From Muribaculaceae bacterium (GTDB lineage Bacteria > Bacteroidota > Bacteroidia > Bacteroidales > Muribaculaceae): DNA of 14,061 nt. The DNA lies in NCBI GenBank assembly GCA_022511505.1, contig JAFLTK010000249.1, positions 1 to 14,061 on the forward strand, in the 5' to 3' direction. A program made the position numbers and the translations under genes. The notes beneath the pieces are model-generated. The model did not search any database, was not told where the DNA came from, and saw nothing but the letters and a program-made list of their open reading frames with translations. The number at the start of each line of letters is the position of its first letter. The stretch's first letter is position 1. This document shows, in pieces, positions 7,530 through 14,061 of this stretch.

Positions 7530-7549
7530 AAATAGTGTTTTAAAGATAC

Positions 7550-8137
7550 TTATAGTTGATAATCGAGAGCCATATAGTGCTGGTAGGGGTGGTCACAGCC
7601 GGGGCAAGTTGTAGGAGGCTCGGTACCCTCGTAGATGTAGCCACACACGAGGCACTGCCACTTGATGGGCGTGTCGCGCTTCCAGACCGTACCGGCCTTT
7701 ACCTGAGCCAGATAATGCTCAAAGCGCATGCGGTGGTGGGTCTCAACCTCGGCGATTGCGCGGAAGTGGTCGGCGATATCGCCGAAACCCTCCTCGTCGG
7801 CGGTCTTTGCTGCTGCAAGATAGAACTCGGTGCCTTCGTTAAGTTCCTCAGAAATAGCAATTTCCAAATTAGTAGCGGTGTCACCTATTACACCGGCGTC
7901 GCCATCGAGCTCAACCATGCATTTGCCACCTTCGAGAAACTTGAAGAAAACCTTGCCGTGGGTCATCTCGTTTTCGGCAGTTTCGCGGAAAATCTGACCG
8001 ATGGGGAAATAGTTTTCCTTGTCTGCCTGCTTGGCATAAAACATATAGCGAGTGTAGGCGGTAGACTCGGCAAAATAGGCTGACATCAGATTCTTCTCGG
8101 TCTGAGTACCTTTAACTTTTTTGGGTGTAGTTGCCAT
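7550..8137 (-). CDS. rbr: Rubrerythrin
   Basis: A cytosolic peroxide-scavenging protein of anaerobes that reduces hydrogen peroxide using electrons passed through its rubredoxin domain. The 195 residues from ATG 8137-8135 (MATTPKKVKG) match the usual length. An ATG at 8224 would add 29 residues without family character and is rejected as the start. The N-terminal four-helix diiron domain has Glu24 in YFAESTAYTRY, the first ExxH as Glu57/His60 (ENEMTH) and the second as Glu132/His135 (EVETHH). The C-terminal rubredoxin-like site has Cys162/Cys165 (CLVC) and Cys178/Cys181 (CPGC), binding one iron. It is a single-gene unit converging on the DoxX-like gene. Two imperfect dyads at 8159-8213 lie in its upstream region and may be operator sites. 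Confidence 0.97.
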   Translation of the reverse strand: MATTPKKVKGTQTEKNLMSAYFAESTAYTRYMFYAKQADKENYFPIGQIFRETAENEMTHGKVFFKFLEGGKCMVELDGDAGVIGDTATNLEIAISEELNEGTEFYLAAAKTADEEGFGDIADHFRAIAEVETHHRMRFEHYLAQVKAGTVWKRDTPIKWQCLVCGYIYEGTEPPTTCPGCDHPYQHYMALDYQL

Positions 8138-8158
8138 TGTAATGGATTTTTGGGGGTT

Positions 8159-8213
8159 AAACAAATAACTAATTGTTTTTGAGAAACTTTGGAAAATAAC
8201 ATTGTTTTCAAAG
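8159..8213. promoter_or_regulatory. Two adjacent dyads upstream of rubrerythrin
   Basis: AAACAA (8159-8164) and TTGTTT (8173-8178) are separated by 8 nt. CTTTGGAAAA (8187-8196) and TTTTCAAAG (8205-8213) are also separated by 8 nt, with one bulged G. Both lie 22-76 nt before the rubrerythrin ATG. A role as a peroxide-responsive operator is only an inference, and AT-rich sequence yields such dyads by chance. Confidence 0.3.
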
Positions 8214-8339
8214 AGCACCTTCATCGCGCCCTTTACCTATAAAACACTTCCCACCCCCATTTGTTCATGCTTCCCCGAAAAAAAAATATCCGGATAACTT
8301 TGTCGCACAACAGCAACGTATACAAGGTAAATATTATCA

Positions 8340-8370
8340 TTGCTTTATTCAAAAATTTACATTATATTTG
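8340..8370 (+). promoter_or_regulatory. Promoter of the MNT/HEPN module
   Basis: TTG (8340-8342) and TATATTTG (8363-8370) are separated by 20 nt, an excellent fit to the Bacteroidetes -33/-7 pattern. Transcription would begin near 8377, giving a leader of only about 10 nt before ATG 8388. This is the clearest promoter in the window. Confidence 0.7.
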
Positions 8371-8387
8371 CAATCAAAATTTTAAGT

Positions 8388-8705
8388 ATGAGCAACCAGG
8401 AAATAATATCATTATTGAGGGCTCGACTATCGGAGTTTGCTCCAGAGGCTAAGGCTATCCTTTATGGCTCCAGGGCGAGAGGAGACAATCGCCCGGACTC
8501 TGACGTCGACTTGCTCATCTTGCTCCCTAACTATTATGAGGGAATCGAGTTTGTAAAACGAGAAGAGGAAATATCAAGATTTCTATATGATATATCCCTC
8601 AACAATGATATTGATATTTCACCTATCATCACTGTAGAGAAGGTTTTCAATCAGCGGATAACCCCTTTTACACTTAATGTTAAAACTCAGGGAATCAGAT
8701 TATGA
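8388..8705 (+). CDS. MNT-type nucleotidyltransferase (putative antitoxin of MNT/HEPN pair)
   Basis: A 105-residue minimal nucleotidyltransferase of the DNA polymerase beta superfamily. The signature GSRARG (27-32) is followed by Asp39 and Asp41 in DSDVDLLIL, with Asp76 in DIDIS as the probable third metal ligand, so the active site looks intact. In characterised MNT/HEPN pairs (MntA/HepT) such an enzyme neutralises its HEPN partner by AMPylation of a tyrosine; the same job here is inferred from gene pairing. The start ATG 8388 (MSNQEII) is chosen over ATG 8340, which would overlap the promoter. Its TGA overlaps the ATG of the next gene (ATGA), a sign of translational coupling. Codon use is AT-rich with ATA, AGA and TTA, unlike the neighbouring genes, which suggests horizontal gain. 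Confidence 0.9.
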   Translation: MSNQEIISLLRARLSEFAPEAKAILYGSRARGDNRPDSDVDLLILLPNYYEGIEFVKREEEISRFLYDISLNNDIDISPIITVEKVFNQRITPFTLNVKTQGIRL

Positions 8706-9076
8706 CCGACCATTTTGACCAAGAATCGTTATCAGCGCTTATCTCTTATAGAATTGAACGCGCTACTGAAACGCTTGAAGCCGCTCATTACCTTGCTAAG
8801 GGTGACTACTACAATCTCGCTGTAGGTCGCCTTTACTATGCTTGTTTTTATGCTGCTTCGGCTCTAATGCTTGCCAGCGGTCTGTCGGTTGCCACTCATG
8901 CCGGTATGAGGACCATGCTTAATCTCAACTTTATAAAGAAAGGCATATTGGAACAAAGATATGGGTGGATATATCAATCGCTTTTTGAAAAACGCCAAAA
9001 TGGGGACTATGATGATTTTGTTTACTGCGATGATTTAATGTACCAAGCTATATCCACAAGCCACCGACTTTGTTGA
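8702..9076 (+). CDS. HEPN-domain protein (putative toxin), frameshifted near the 3' end
   Basis: It is the HEPN partner of the upstream nucleotidyltransferase; HEPN proteins in such pairs are often RNases. As read it has 124 residues. The motifs RLYYACFYAA (43-52), ATHAGMR (64-70), FIKKGIL (77-83) and KRQNGDYDDF (97-106) match the HEPN family. The end YQAISTSHRLC does not. One base over, the DNA codes LYPQATDFVERIKKLIEEL and then QSQRY and stop at 9120-9122, which is just the final helix expected. Skipping the G at 9047 restores a continuous protein of about 139 residues. Thus either a 1-nt insertion has shortened the protein, or it is a sequencing error. The C-terminal Rx4-6H motif of some HEPN RNases was not identified. 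The tail change could weaken toxin folding or dimerisation. Confidence 0.85.
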   Translation: MTDHFDQESLSALISYRIERATETLEAAHYLAKGDYYNLAVGRLYYACFYAASALMLASGLSVATHAGMRTMLNLNFIKKGILEQRYGWIYQSLFEKRQNGDYDDFVYCDDLMYQAISTSHRLC

Positions 9077-9122
9077 ACGTATTAAAAAATTGATAGAGGA
9101 GTTGCAGTCACAGCGCTACTGA
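9048..9122 (+). other. Out-of-frame C-terminal remnant of the HEPN gene
   Basis: In the frame shifted by one base this stretch reads LYPQATDFVERIKKLIEEL followed by QSQRY and TGA at 9120-9122. It ends 7 nt before the convergent histidine kinase stop. The match to the last HEPN helix shows it once belonged to the gene at 8702. Confidence 0.8.
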
Positions 9123-9129
9123 CTGGTGG

Positions 9130-10353
9130 TTAGGCGGGGCGGAGGGGGACCTCGATGCGGAATGTAGTGCCGAGGCCGGGCTCTGAGTCTTTAACGAAGA
9201 TATGACCGGCATGGTATTGTTCGATGATGCGCTTGGCGAGGGTCAAACCAAGGCCCCAGCCACGTTTTTTGGTGGTATAGCCGGGATTGAAAATTGTCTT
9301 GAAGTTCTTGCGTGACAGGCCTTTACCGGTATCTTTTACTTCGACCCATGCCATCGCCTTGTCACGGCCTGTCGTAACGTCGATAGAGCCATGACCCTCC
9401 ATGGCGTCGACGGCGTTTTTAATGAGGTTTTCCATGACCCACTCAAAGAGGGGGGCCGAAATGCTGACGTCGAGCGGCGCAGGGTCAAGAGCCGTTGTCA
9501 ACTTGATGCGCGACGAGATGCGCGTTGCCATGTAGGAAGCCGAACGCTCAACAACTTCGTTGAGATTTTCCGGCTCCATGCTGGGGCGAGAACCGATTTT
9601 GGAGAAACGCGAGGCTATCGTTGAGAGGCGACGCACGTCCTTGTCCATCTCGGCGACCATCTCGGCGTCAACTCCCAGGTCGGCAAGCAGTTGCAGCCAA
9701 GCCATCAGCGACGAAATGGGTGTCCCGAGTTGGTGGGCGGTCTCTTTGGAGAGACCTACCCACACTTTATTTTGCTCGGCTTTTTTGGTCGATGTCACCG
9801 CAAAGTAGACAACGCAGATAAAGGCAAGCATGACGAGCACCTGAATATAGGGATAGAAACTGAGCGAGCGCAGCAGTTTAGAGTCCTCATAATAAAGGTG
9901 TTGCATGTTGCCCGGAGAGATTATGATGTGAATAACGTTGTGACCCGAACGCAGTGTGTTCAGTTTTTCTTCGAGAAAACCGGCATTTACCTCACTGATA
10001 TACAACGGGTTGGCAGAATCAATCGGCTCGGGCAGGTCAAAATTGCGGTGGGAAATAATGCGCCCGGCGTCGTCGGTCAGCAGGACGGGAATATTACGGT
10101 TTTCCTCGATAATCGAGAGGAGGAAGTCGATATCGGCGCTCGATGGCTCGAAGTCGCCGTCGCCATCGTCGTCGGTGGTGCCGAGGGCGGCAATCTGACG
10201 GGTGGCGTCGGCCCAAATCTGCATGCGGGCACGCTCCTGCTCAGAGAGGTCCTTGACGAGATTGTTGGAGTAGTAGAGAAACAACGCTACCACTGCAACC
10301 GAGATGACCATGAACAGGACAACGCCATAGCGCCTGACTTCGTAAATATTCAT
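9130..10353 (-). CDS. Orphan membrane sensor histidine kinase
   Basis: An inner-membrane signal-transduction kinase of 407 residues. Membrane helices are near 11-28 and 166-187, leaving a periplasmic sensor of about 135 residues. The cytosolic part has an H-box ETAHQLGTPISSL with phospho-acceptor His207, an N-box NLIKNAVDAM (309-318), the G1 box VKDTGKG (339-345), an F box around FNPGYTT and the G2 box GWGLGL (365-370). It therefore looks catalytically complete. There is no response regulator in the window, so its partner is elsewhere. The sensor has an acidic stretch DDDGDGDF (61-68) resembling the start of a calcium-binding loop. It is the last gene of the minus-strand run, 21 nt after the carbonic anhydrase. 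What it senses cannot be told from the sequence. Confidence 0.93.
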   Translation of the reverse strand: MNIYEVRRYGVVLFMVISVAVVALFLYYSNNLVKDLSEQERARMQIWADATRQIAALGTTDDDGDGDFEPSSADIDFLLSIIEENRNIPVLLTDDAGRIISHRNFDLPEPIDSANPLYISEVNAGFLEEKLNTLRSGHNVIHIIISPGNMQHLYYEDSKLLRSLSFYPYIQVLVMLAFICVVYFAVTSTKKAEQNKVWVGLSKETAHQLGTPISSLMAWLQLLADLGVDAEMVAEMDKDVRRLSTIASRFSKIGSRPSMEPENLNEVVERSASYMATRISSRIKLTTALDPAPLDVSISAPLFEWVMENLIKNAVDAMEGHGSIDVTTGRDKAMAWVEVKDTGKGLSRKNFKTIFNPGYTTKKRGWGLGLTLAKRIIEQYHAGHIFVKDSEPGLGTTFRIEVPLRPA

Positions 10354-10374
10354 CCTATTATCGAGGAAACGTGG

Positions 10375-10929
10375 TTACTGCTTGGTTATGTCGAGGGGTG
10401 TCAACTCGCCGGTGGTCGAGTCGATGATGTAGCCGTCGACAGTAATATCTTTAGGAACGAGGGGGTGGTTGCGCACCAGGTCAACGGTCTCGCGCACTGC
10501 CAACTCGGTGTCGTCAAAGCCGCGCAGCCAGCGGTCAAGGTCGAGTCCGCAATGACGCATCAGCGAGATGTGTTCATCGTCGACGCCGCGCTCGCGCATC
10601 AACTTGAGCATGTGGCTCGCGCTCATGCCCTGTACACCACACTCGGTGTGGCCGATAATCATAATTTCCTTAACCCCAAGTTCATAGACGGCAACGAGGA
10701 TAGAGCGAACGGTCGAGTCAAAGGGGTGGGTGATGGTGCCACCGGCGTTTTTGATAATCTTGATGTCGCCCACCTTGAAGCCGAGAGCGGCCGGCAGCAA
10801 GTGAATCAAGCGGGTGTCCATACAGGTGACAATCGCTATCTTCTTGTCGGGGTATTTAGAGGTTTCAAACTGGCGGTACTGACCGCTTTCAACAAACTTG
10901 CGGTTGTGTTCAAGAATCTGTTCAATCAT
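10375..10929 (-). CDS. Beta-class carbonic anhydrase
   Basis: A zinc enzyme that interconverts carbon dioxide and bicarbonate in the cytosol. The 184-residue length fits the small beta-CA subgroup. Zinc ligands are Cys36 in CMDTR and His94/Cys97 in GHTECG; the Asp38-Arg40 dyad that activates the bound water is present. KNAGGTI (60-66) is the other family hallmark. No signal peptide is seen. The ATG at 10929-10927 overlaps the TGA of the upstream 5'-nucleotidase gene (ATGA), so the two are translationally coupled. It probably supplies bicarbonate for carboxylation, a common need in CO2-dependent gut Bacteroidetes; this role is inferred. Confidence 0.95.
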   Translation of the reverse strand: MIEQILEHNRKFVESGQYRQFETSKYPDKKIAIVTCMDTRLIHLLPAALGFKVGDIKIIKNAGGTITHPFDSTVRSILVAVYELGVKEIMIIGHTECGVQGMSASHMLKLMRERGVDDEHISLMRHCGLDLDRWLRGFDDTELAVRETVDLVRNHPLVPKDITVDGYIIDSTTGELTPLDITKQ

Positions 10930-12674
10930 TTGGTAAATAGTATTTTAAGGTCGTTTTCAATAGCAGGTTCAGCGACATCGGCGGGGACAAACTGCCAGTT
11001 GTCGACGTCGCGTGGCGAGATGGCGCCGAGTCTCTCGATTTCTTTGATGAGATAGTATCGCATGTCGCGGTCGGTGGCCCACACGATGCGCTCGGCAAGT
11101 TTCTCGCGAGGGATACCGGCACCGCGTGTCAACAGGTCACCGCCACCATTGCCGCGATAGGAGTTGACGGCAACGCGGTAGGTCTTGTCAGGGTCAAAGG
11201 GTTCGCCGTTTTCCATGCCGGTGATTGTCACGCGACTGCCTGCCGGCGCTGTAACATCGACGGTATAATTGATGCCGGCGGCTGAATCAAAGTTGTAGGA
11301 GGCATTTTTCAGAGCGGGAGTTCCGGATTGAGTCGGCTCAACATCGGCAAAGAGCAGGATGTGCTCGTCACCGGGCTTCATCGTCGTTATCCAGTTGGCA
11401 TAACTTTCTTCCAAATAATCTTTTATCTCCCGGCCGGACAATGCCATGACATAGAGTAGATTCTCATATTTGTAGAGGTTGAACATGTCGCTGACGCGGA
11501 TGTCGCCCCGGTTGATGGTGGCGTCAAACGACAGCGGAGCGGCCATCGATATATCGGCACCGGTTATTTTCAACTGGAGATCGTGGATGAGGCGCATGAA
11601 CGACGACGGACCAAACAGCGCCTCGCGCGAAGTAAAATCGCCGGTCGACTCGCCAAGTTTGCGGCCGACAAACTCCTCAACGGCTTGCATTTCGGGGCCA
11701 AACTCGTCAAGGAATCGCGCCGAGGGCGTAAGGGCGTCAACATTGACGATGTCGCCTTTAAAACGGCGGTCGACGATGTTTCCGTCGGCATCGAGCGCCA
11801 GCGTGACGCGTACCTCGCTTACGTTGTCGGCATTGTTGGCCGGATTGAGGATAACCACCTGTTCGCCGGCATCGTTGAGAATGATTTTGTTGTTGCGGGT
11901 GTGGTCATGGCCGGTCAGCACGATGTCAAAACCGGGGACCGACTGTGCAACGACCGTCGATGCGTTCTCGAGATAATCGCCGGTGCGACGCGAGGCGTCG
12001 TTGCCTGAGTGAAACAGGCCTATGAGGATGTCGGGGTCTTCATTTTCGCGAATAATATCGACCCACTTGCCGGCACTCTCGACCATCTCTTCAAACTCCA
12101 TACCACTCCATAGATTTTCGGGCAGCCACGCCGGGATTGCCGGTGTCAGCAGGCCAAGGATGGCAATCTTGACGCCCCCGCGGTCTATTACAGTGTAGGG
12201 CTTGAAATAAGGCTCTCCGGTGGCAGTGTTGATAACGTTTGCGCCAAGCATCGGCTTGGTTAACCGGGAGTTAAAGCGGTCATAGACGTCATGGCCGGTC
12301 TCCACGTCATGGTTGCCGATGGTGATGGCGTCATAGTTCATGAAGTTGTAGACACGGGCCGCAACGTGGGGAGCGACGGTGTCGACAAAATTATAGTAGT
12401 AGACCGTCGGTTGACCCTGGAGGATGTCGCCGCCGTCGAGGAGGATGACGTTTTCGGCACCACGGACGGCACGAAGGCTGTCGACGTAGGTCGCCACGCG
12501 TGCCAGCGAACCGCTACCGGGGCGGCGGTTGATATAGTCGCGCGGGAAAAAGTTGCCGTGGACATCGGTGGTGTGGACAATTGTCAGGTCGACGGTTTTT
12601 TGTGCTTCCATTGGCGTTGTGGTTGCCGCGAGTGCCATGCCGGCGGCGAGTAGTATTCGGGAAATTCGGTTCAT
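10926..12674 (-). CDS. Secreted 5'-nucleotidase / metallophosphoesterase (UshA-like)
   Basis: It probably hydrolyses nucleotides, or related phosphate esters, to nucleosides and phosphate outside the inner membrane. The 582 residues begin with a signal peptide MNRISRILLAAGMALAA and a likely cleavage after MEA (residue 24). No lipobox Cys is seen, so a soluble periplasmic form is expected. The calcineurin-like metal site is complete: Asp37/His39 in TTDVHG, Asp83 in GGDILQG, GNHD (120-123), FHSGND and TGHDHTRN. The C-terminal 5'-nucleotidase domain has the substrate loop SYRGNGGGDLL. The ATG at 12674 is chosen because it starts the signal peptide; an upstream ATG at 12728 would run into the DUF3108 gene. 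It lies 19 nt after DUF3108 and overlaps the carbonic anhydrase start. The exact substrate is not known. Confidence 0.94.
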   Translation of the reverse strand: MNRISRILLAAGMALAATTTPMEAQKTVDLTIVHTTDVHGNFFPRDYINRRPGSGSLARVATYVDSLRAVRGAENVILLDGGDILQGQPTVYYYNFVDTVAPHVAARVYNFMNYDAITIGNHDVETGHDVYDRFNSRLTKPMLGANVINTATGEPYFKPYTVIDRGGVKIAILGLLTPAIPAWLPENLWSGMEFEEMVESAGKWVDIIRENEDPDILIGLFHSGNDASRRTGDYLENASTVVAQSVPGFDIVLTGHDHTRNNKIILNDAGEQVVILNPANNADNVSEVRVTLALDADGNIVDRRFKGDIVNVDALTPSARFLDEFGPEMQAVEEFVGRKLGESTGDFTSREALFGPSSFMRLIHDLQLKITGADISMAAPLSFDATINRGDIRVSDMFNLYKYENLLYVMALSGREIKDYLEESYANWITTMKPGDEHILLFADVEPTQSGTPALKNASYNFDSAAGINYTVDVTAPAGSRVTITGMENGEPFDPDKTYRVAVNSYRGNGGGDLLTRGAGIPREKLAERIVWATDRDMRYYLIKEIERLGAISPRDVDNWQFVPADVAEPAIENDLKILFTK

Positions 12675-12693
12675 TGACTTCGGTGTTGTAAGA

Positions 12694-13458
12694 TTAGCCG
12701 GAAGTGTGCTCGATGATGATTTTGCCAATCTTTAGTTGGCCCTCAAGGCGTAGCGGGATTTTGCGGTTATCGGCCGAGAGCCACACTTTGACAGGGTCAG
12801 AAGATGTTTTGCCATCGGTTGTAAACGTGAACGTTACCAGAAAAGTAGCTTGCTTGGTGCCGGCGACCTCAATCTGTTGCAACCCGCTGTAGGTGATTGT
12901 CAACGTCTCTTTTTTCTTGCCCGAAAAAATGTTGATTGAATGTTTCTCGCCCTGCTTCATCTTGAGAAAATCGAGCGAACGAAGGTAATAGAAAGCCGAG
13001 AGCATGTCGACGGTCGTTCCGGTTGCCGATAGGGTCGTCGTGGCTGTTGTCATCTCAGTGTCCTTGCGGCGCTTGCGGTAGCGGGTACTGTTGCCGGTTA
13101 CCATGTTGCCGCTGTGGATAAACTCGACGATGTCGTGCGCAAAATTGCCGTCCTCGTGGGCGATGCGTTCATAGCGACGCGGAGCCATCGACGGGGCTTG
13201 CATTATTGTAACAAGGGTGTCGCGCAAGTAATAGATGCGGTCGGCCCATGGTTCGGTGCGGGCGGTCAGCGTTGCGCGGAAACCGCCGTCGGTCGGCCGG
13301 AGTGACACCGTAGCGCGCCCTGCAACCTTGTTTATCAACCCCCATTTATAGAGCACCTTGTAGTGCAGGCTCTCGGGTTTAAACTCGGTTGCACCGGCTA
13401 TCAACGTGACAGTAAGCAAGATAGCCGTGATTGCTATTCTACGGAAATGGTTCATCAT
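12694..13458 (-). CDS. DUF3108 secreted protein
   Basis: The function is unknown. The 254-residue protein has a signal peptide (MNHFRRIAITAILLTVTLIAGA) and a DUF3108-type body, mostly beta-strands. Recognisable parts are the opening LHYKVLYKWGLINKVAGRA, a central MLSAFYYLRSLDF and a C-terminal PVKVWLSADNRKIPLRLEG. The DUF3108 fold is found in periplasmic or outer-membrane-associated proteins. Two ATGs stand in tandem (13458 and 13455). An AGGA-like sequence just before favours the second by spacing, which removes only one residue. The gene is 30 nt after thymidine kinase and 19 nt before the 5'-nucleotidase start. Confidence 0.85.
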   Translation of the reverse strand: MMNHFRRIAITAILLTVTLIAGATEFKPESLHYKVLYKWGLINKVAGRATVSLRPTDGGFRATLTARTEPWADRIYYLRDTLVTIMQAPSMAPRRYERIAHEDGNFAHDIVEFIHSGNMVTGNSTRYRKRRKDTEMTTATTTLSATGTTVDMLSAFYYLRSLDFLKMKQGEKHSINIFSGKKKETLTITYSGLQQIEVAGTKQATFLVTFTFTTDGKTSSDPVKVWLSADNRKIPLRLEGQLKIGKIIIEHTSG

Positions 13459-13488
13459 ATCCTTTTGACCGGCGCCACGGCACGATGT

Positions 13489-14061
13489 TTAATCAGCGTC
13501 GGTGTTTTTCTCCTTATCGGCGGCGATGAGGTCGAGAAACGGCAGCACGTCGCGCGATGCCTGCTCGATGCGTTTGTTGCGCCAGCACTTGCGGCACACG
13601 GCAATATAACGGTCGTCACCGCCTATCTCTACCTGCTCTCCCTCCTCGACAAAATCACCTTTCGAGTCGATACGCGCATTAATGATAGTCTTGCGGCCAC
13701 ACGAGCAGGTGGATTTAATCTCGTCGATGGTGTCGGCAATCTCAAAGAGACGCTTTGAACCCTCAAAAAGTTTGCTCTTGAAGTCGGTTCTGAGTCCATA
13801 GCAGATGACGTTGCTGCCAAAGTCGTCGACAATAGCGGCAAGTTGGTCAACCTGCTGGGCTGTAAGGAACTGCGCCTCGTCGACAAGGAACCAGTCGATG
13901 ACGGTCATCGTTGACTCAAATAGTTCGCGAGCAAGTTGATAGAGGTCGGTATCGTTGTGAATCCAACGACACTCGCGCTCAATACCTATGCGCGACTTAA
14001 TGACATTGGTCTTTTCTCGCGTGTCGATTATAGGCTTTAGACACAGGTAGTTCATGTGGCG
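13489..14061 (-). CDS. tdk: Thymidine kinase, N-terminus beyond window edge
   Basis: A cytosolic enzyme that phosphorylates thymidine with ATP in pyrimidine salvage. It matches the E. coli-type kinase: SRIGIERE, the catalytic-base motif VDEAQFLTAQQV, the conserved CYGLRTDF and a zinc site from CSCGRK and CRKCW. The segment GEQVEIGGDDRY closely follows the family. The first ATG in view (14055) is not the start: the frame stays open to the edge as Arg-His, and the P-loop (usually about 50 residues earlier in the family) is missing. So the gene is cut by the window, not truly truncated. It is the upstream member of a minus-strand run including DUF3108 and the 5'-nucleotidase. Confidence 0.95.
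   Translation of the reverse strand, partial: RHMNYLCLKPIIDTREKTNVIKSRIGIERECRWIHNDTDLYQLARELFESTMTVIDWFLVDEAQFLTAQQVDQLAAIVDDFGSNVICYGLRTDFKSKLFEGSKRLFEIADTIDEIKSTCSCGRKTIINARIDSKGDFVEEGEQVEIGGDDRYIAVCRKCWRNKRIEQASRDVLPFLDLIAADKEKNTDAD

Larger units (their letters stand above)
8138..8387. other. AT-rich divergent intergenic region
   Basis: This 250-bp stretch separates the rubrerythrin start from the MNT/HEPN module. Apart from the dyads near rubrerythrin and the promoter at 8340-8370 I see no coding potential, RNA gene or mobile-element end. Its lower GC continues into the module and marks the left side of the probable insertion. Confidence 0.5.

Noticed and set aside
8138..8224. 29-residue N-terminal extension of rubrerythrin from ATG 8224
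   Set aside because: The extension has no family similarity and covers the dyads and AT-rich leader; ATG 8137 gives the standard rubrerythrin start.
9691..11055. 454-residue open frame on the plus strand
   Set aside because: It runs antisense across the histidine kinase, the carbonic anhydrase and part of the nucleotidase, all with intact motifs; a product of codon bias.
12675..12728. Upstream start for the 5'-nucleotidase at 12728
   Set aside because: It would overlap the DUF3108 gene and bury the signal peptide 18 residues inside the protein.
14053..14061. ATG 14055 as the true start of thymidine kinase
   Set aside because: The frame stays open to the edge and the P-loop would be missing, so this Met is internal.

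Overview
The window looks like a chromosomal segment from a Bacteroidales bacterium. The evidence is: exact TAnnTTTG (-7) promoter elements in front of several genes, few Shine-Dalgarno sequences, and typical Bacteroidetes families (GT3 glycogen synthase beside a DUF3417-containing glucan phosphorylase, DUF1599 followed by a DoxX-like protein, and a kinase with an AHQLGTP H-box). A gut Muribaculaceae-type organism is a plausible guess from the moderate GC content and protein style, but this is not proven. No rRNA, tRNA, CRISPR array or insertion sequence was seen.

Layout. (a) 1-1173, minus strand: rfbD (dTDP-4-dehydrorhamnose reductase) followed 6 nt later by the start of prfC (release factor 3). 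prfC carries an in-frame TAG at codon 77 and a Gly-to-Ser change in its DTPGH motif. (b) 1260-5539, plus strand: a glycogen pair, GT3 glycogen synthase and GT35 alpha-glucan phosphorylase. (c) 5540-7476, plus strand: two hairpins, then DUF1599 with an internal duplication, then a membrane protein joining a DoxX/MauE-like domain to a thioredoxin-like periplasmic domain. (d) A strong two-way terminator, then rubrerythrin on the minus strand. (e) 8340-9122, plus strand: an AT-rich nucleotidyltransferase-HEPN (MNT/HEPN) module with its own clear promoter. The HEPN gene is frameshifted near its 3' end. (f) 9130-14061, minus strand: five closely packed genes transcribed as thymidine kinase (cut by the window edge), DUF3108 protein, secreted 5'-nucleotidase, beta-carbonic anhydrase and orphan sensor histidine kinase.

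How the genes work together. The glycogen pair covers synthesis and phosphorolysis of storage glucan. In the last cluster, the secreted 5'-nucleotidase can release nucleosides in the periplasm and thymidine kinase can re-phosphorylate thymidine in the cytosol, so a salvage link is plausible. The carbonic anhydrase is coupled to the nucleotidase gene by an ATGA overlap. The MNT/HEPN pair is the only part that looks recently acquired. I found no clear wholly new system. The points most worth checking are the nonsense codon in prfC and the frameshift in the HEPN gene.
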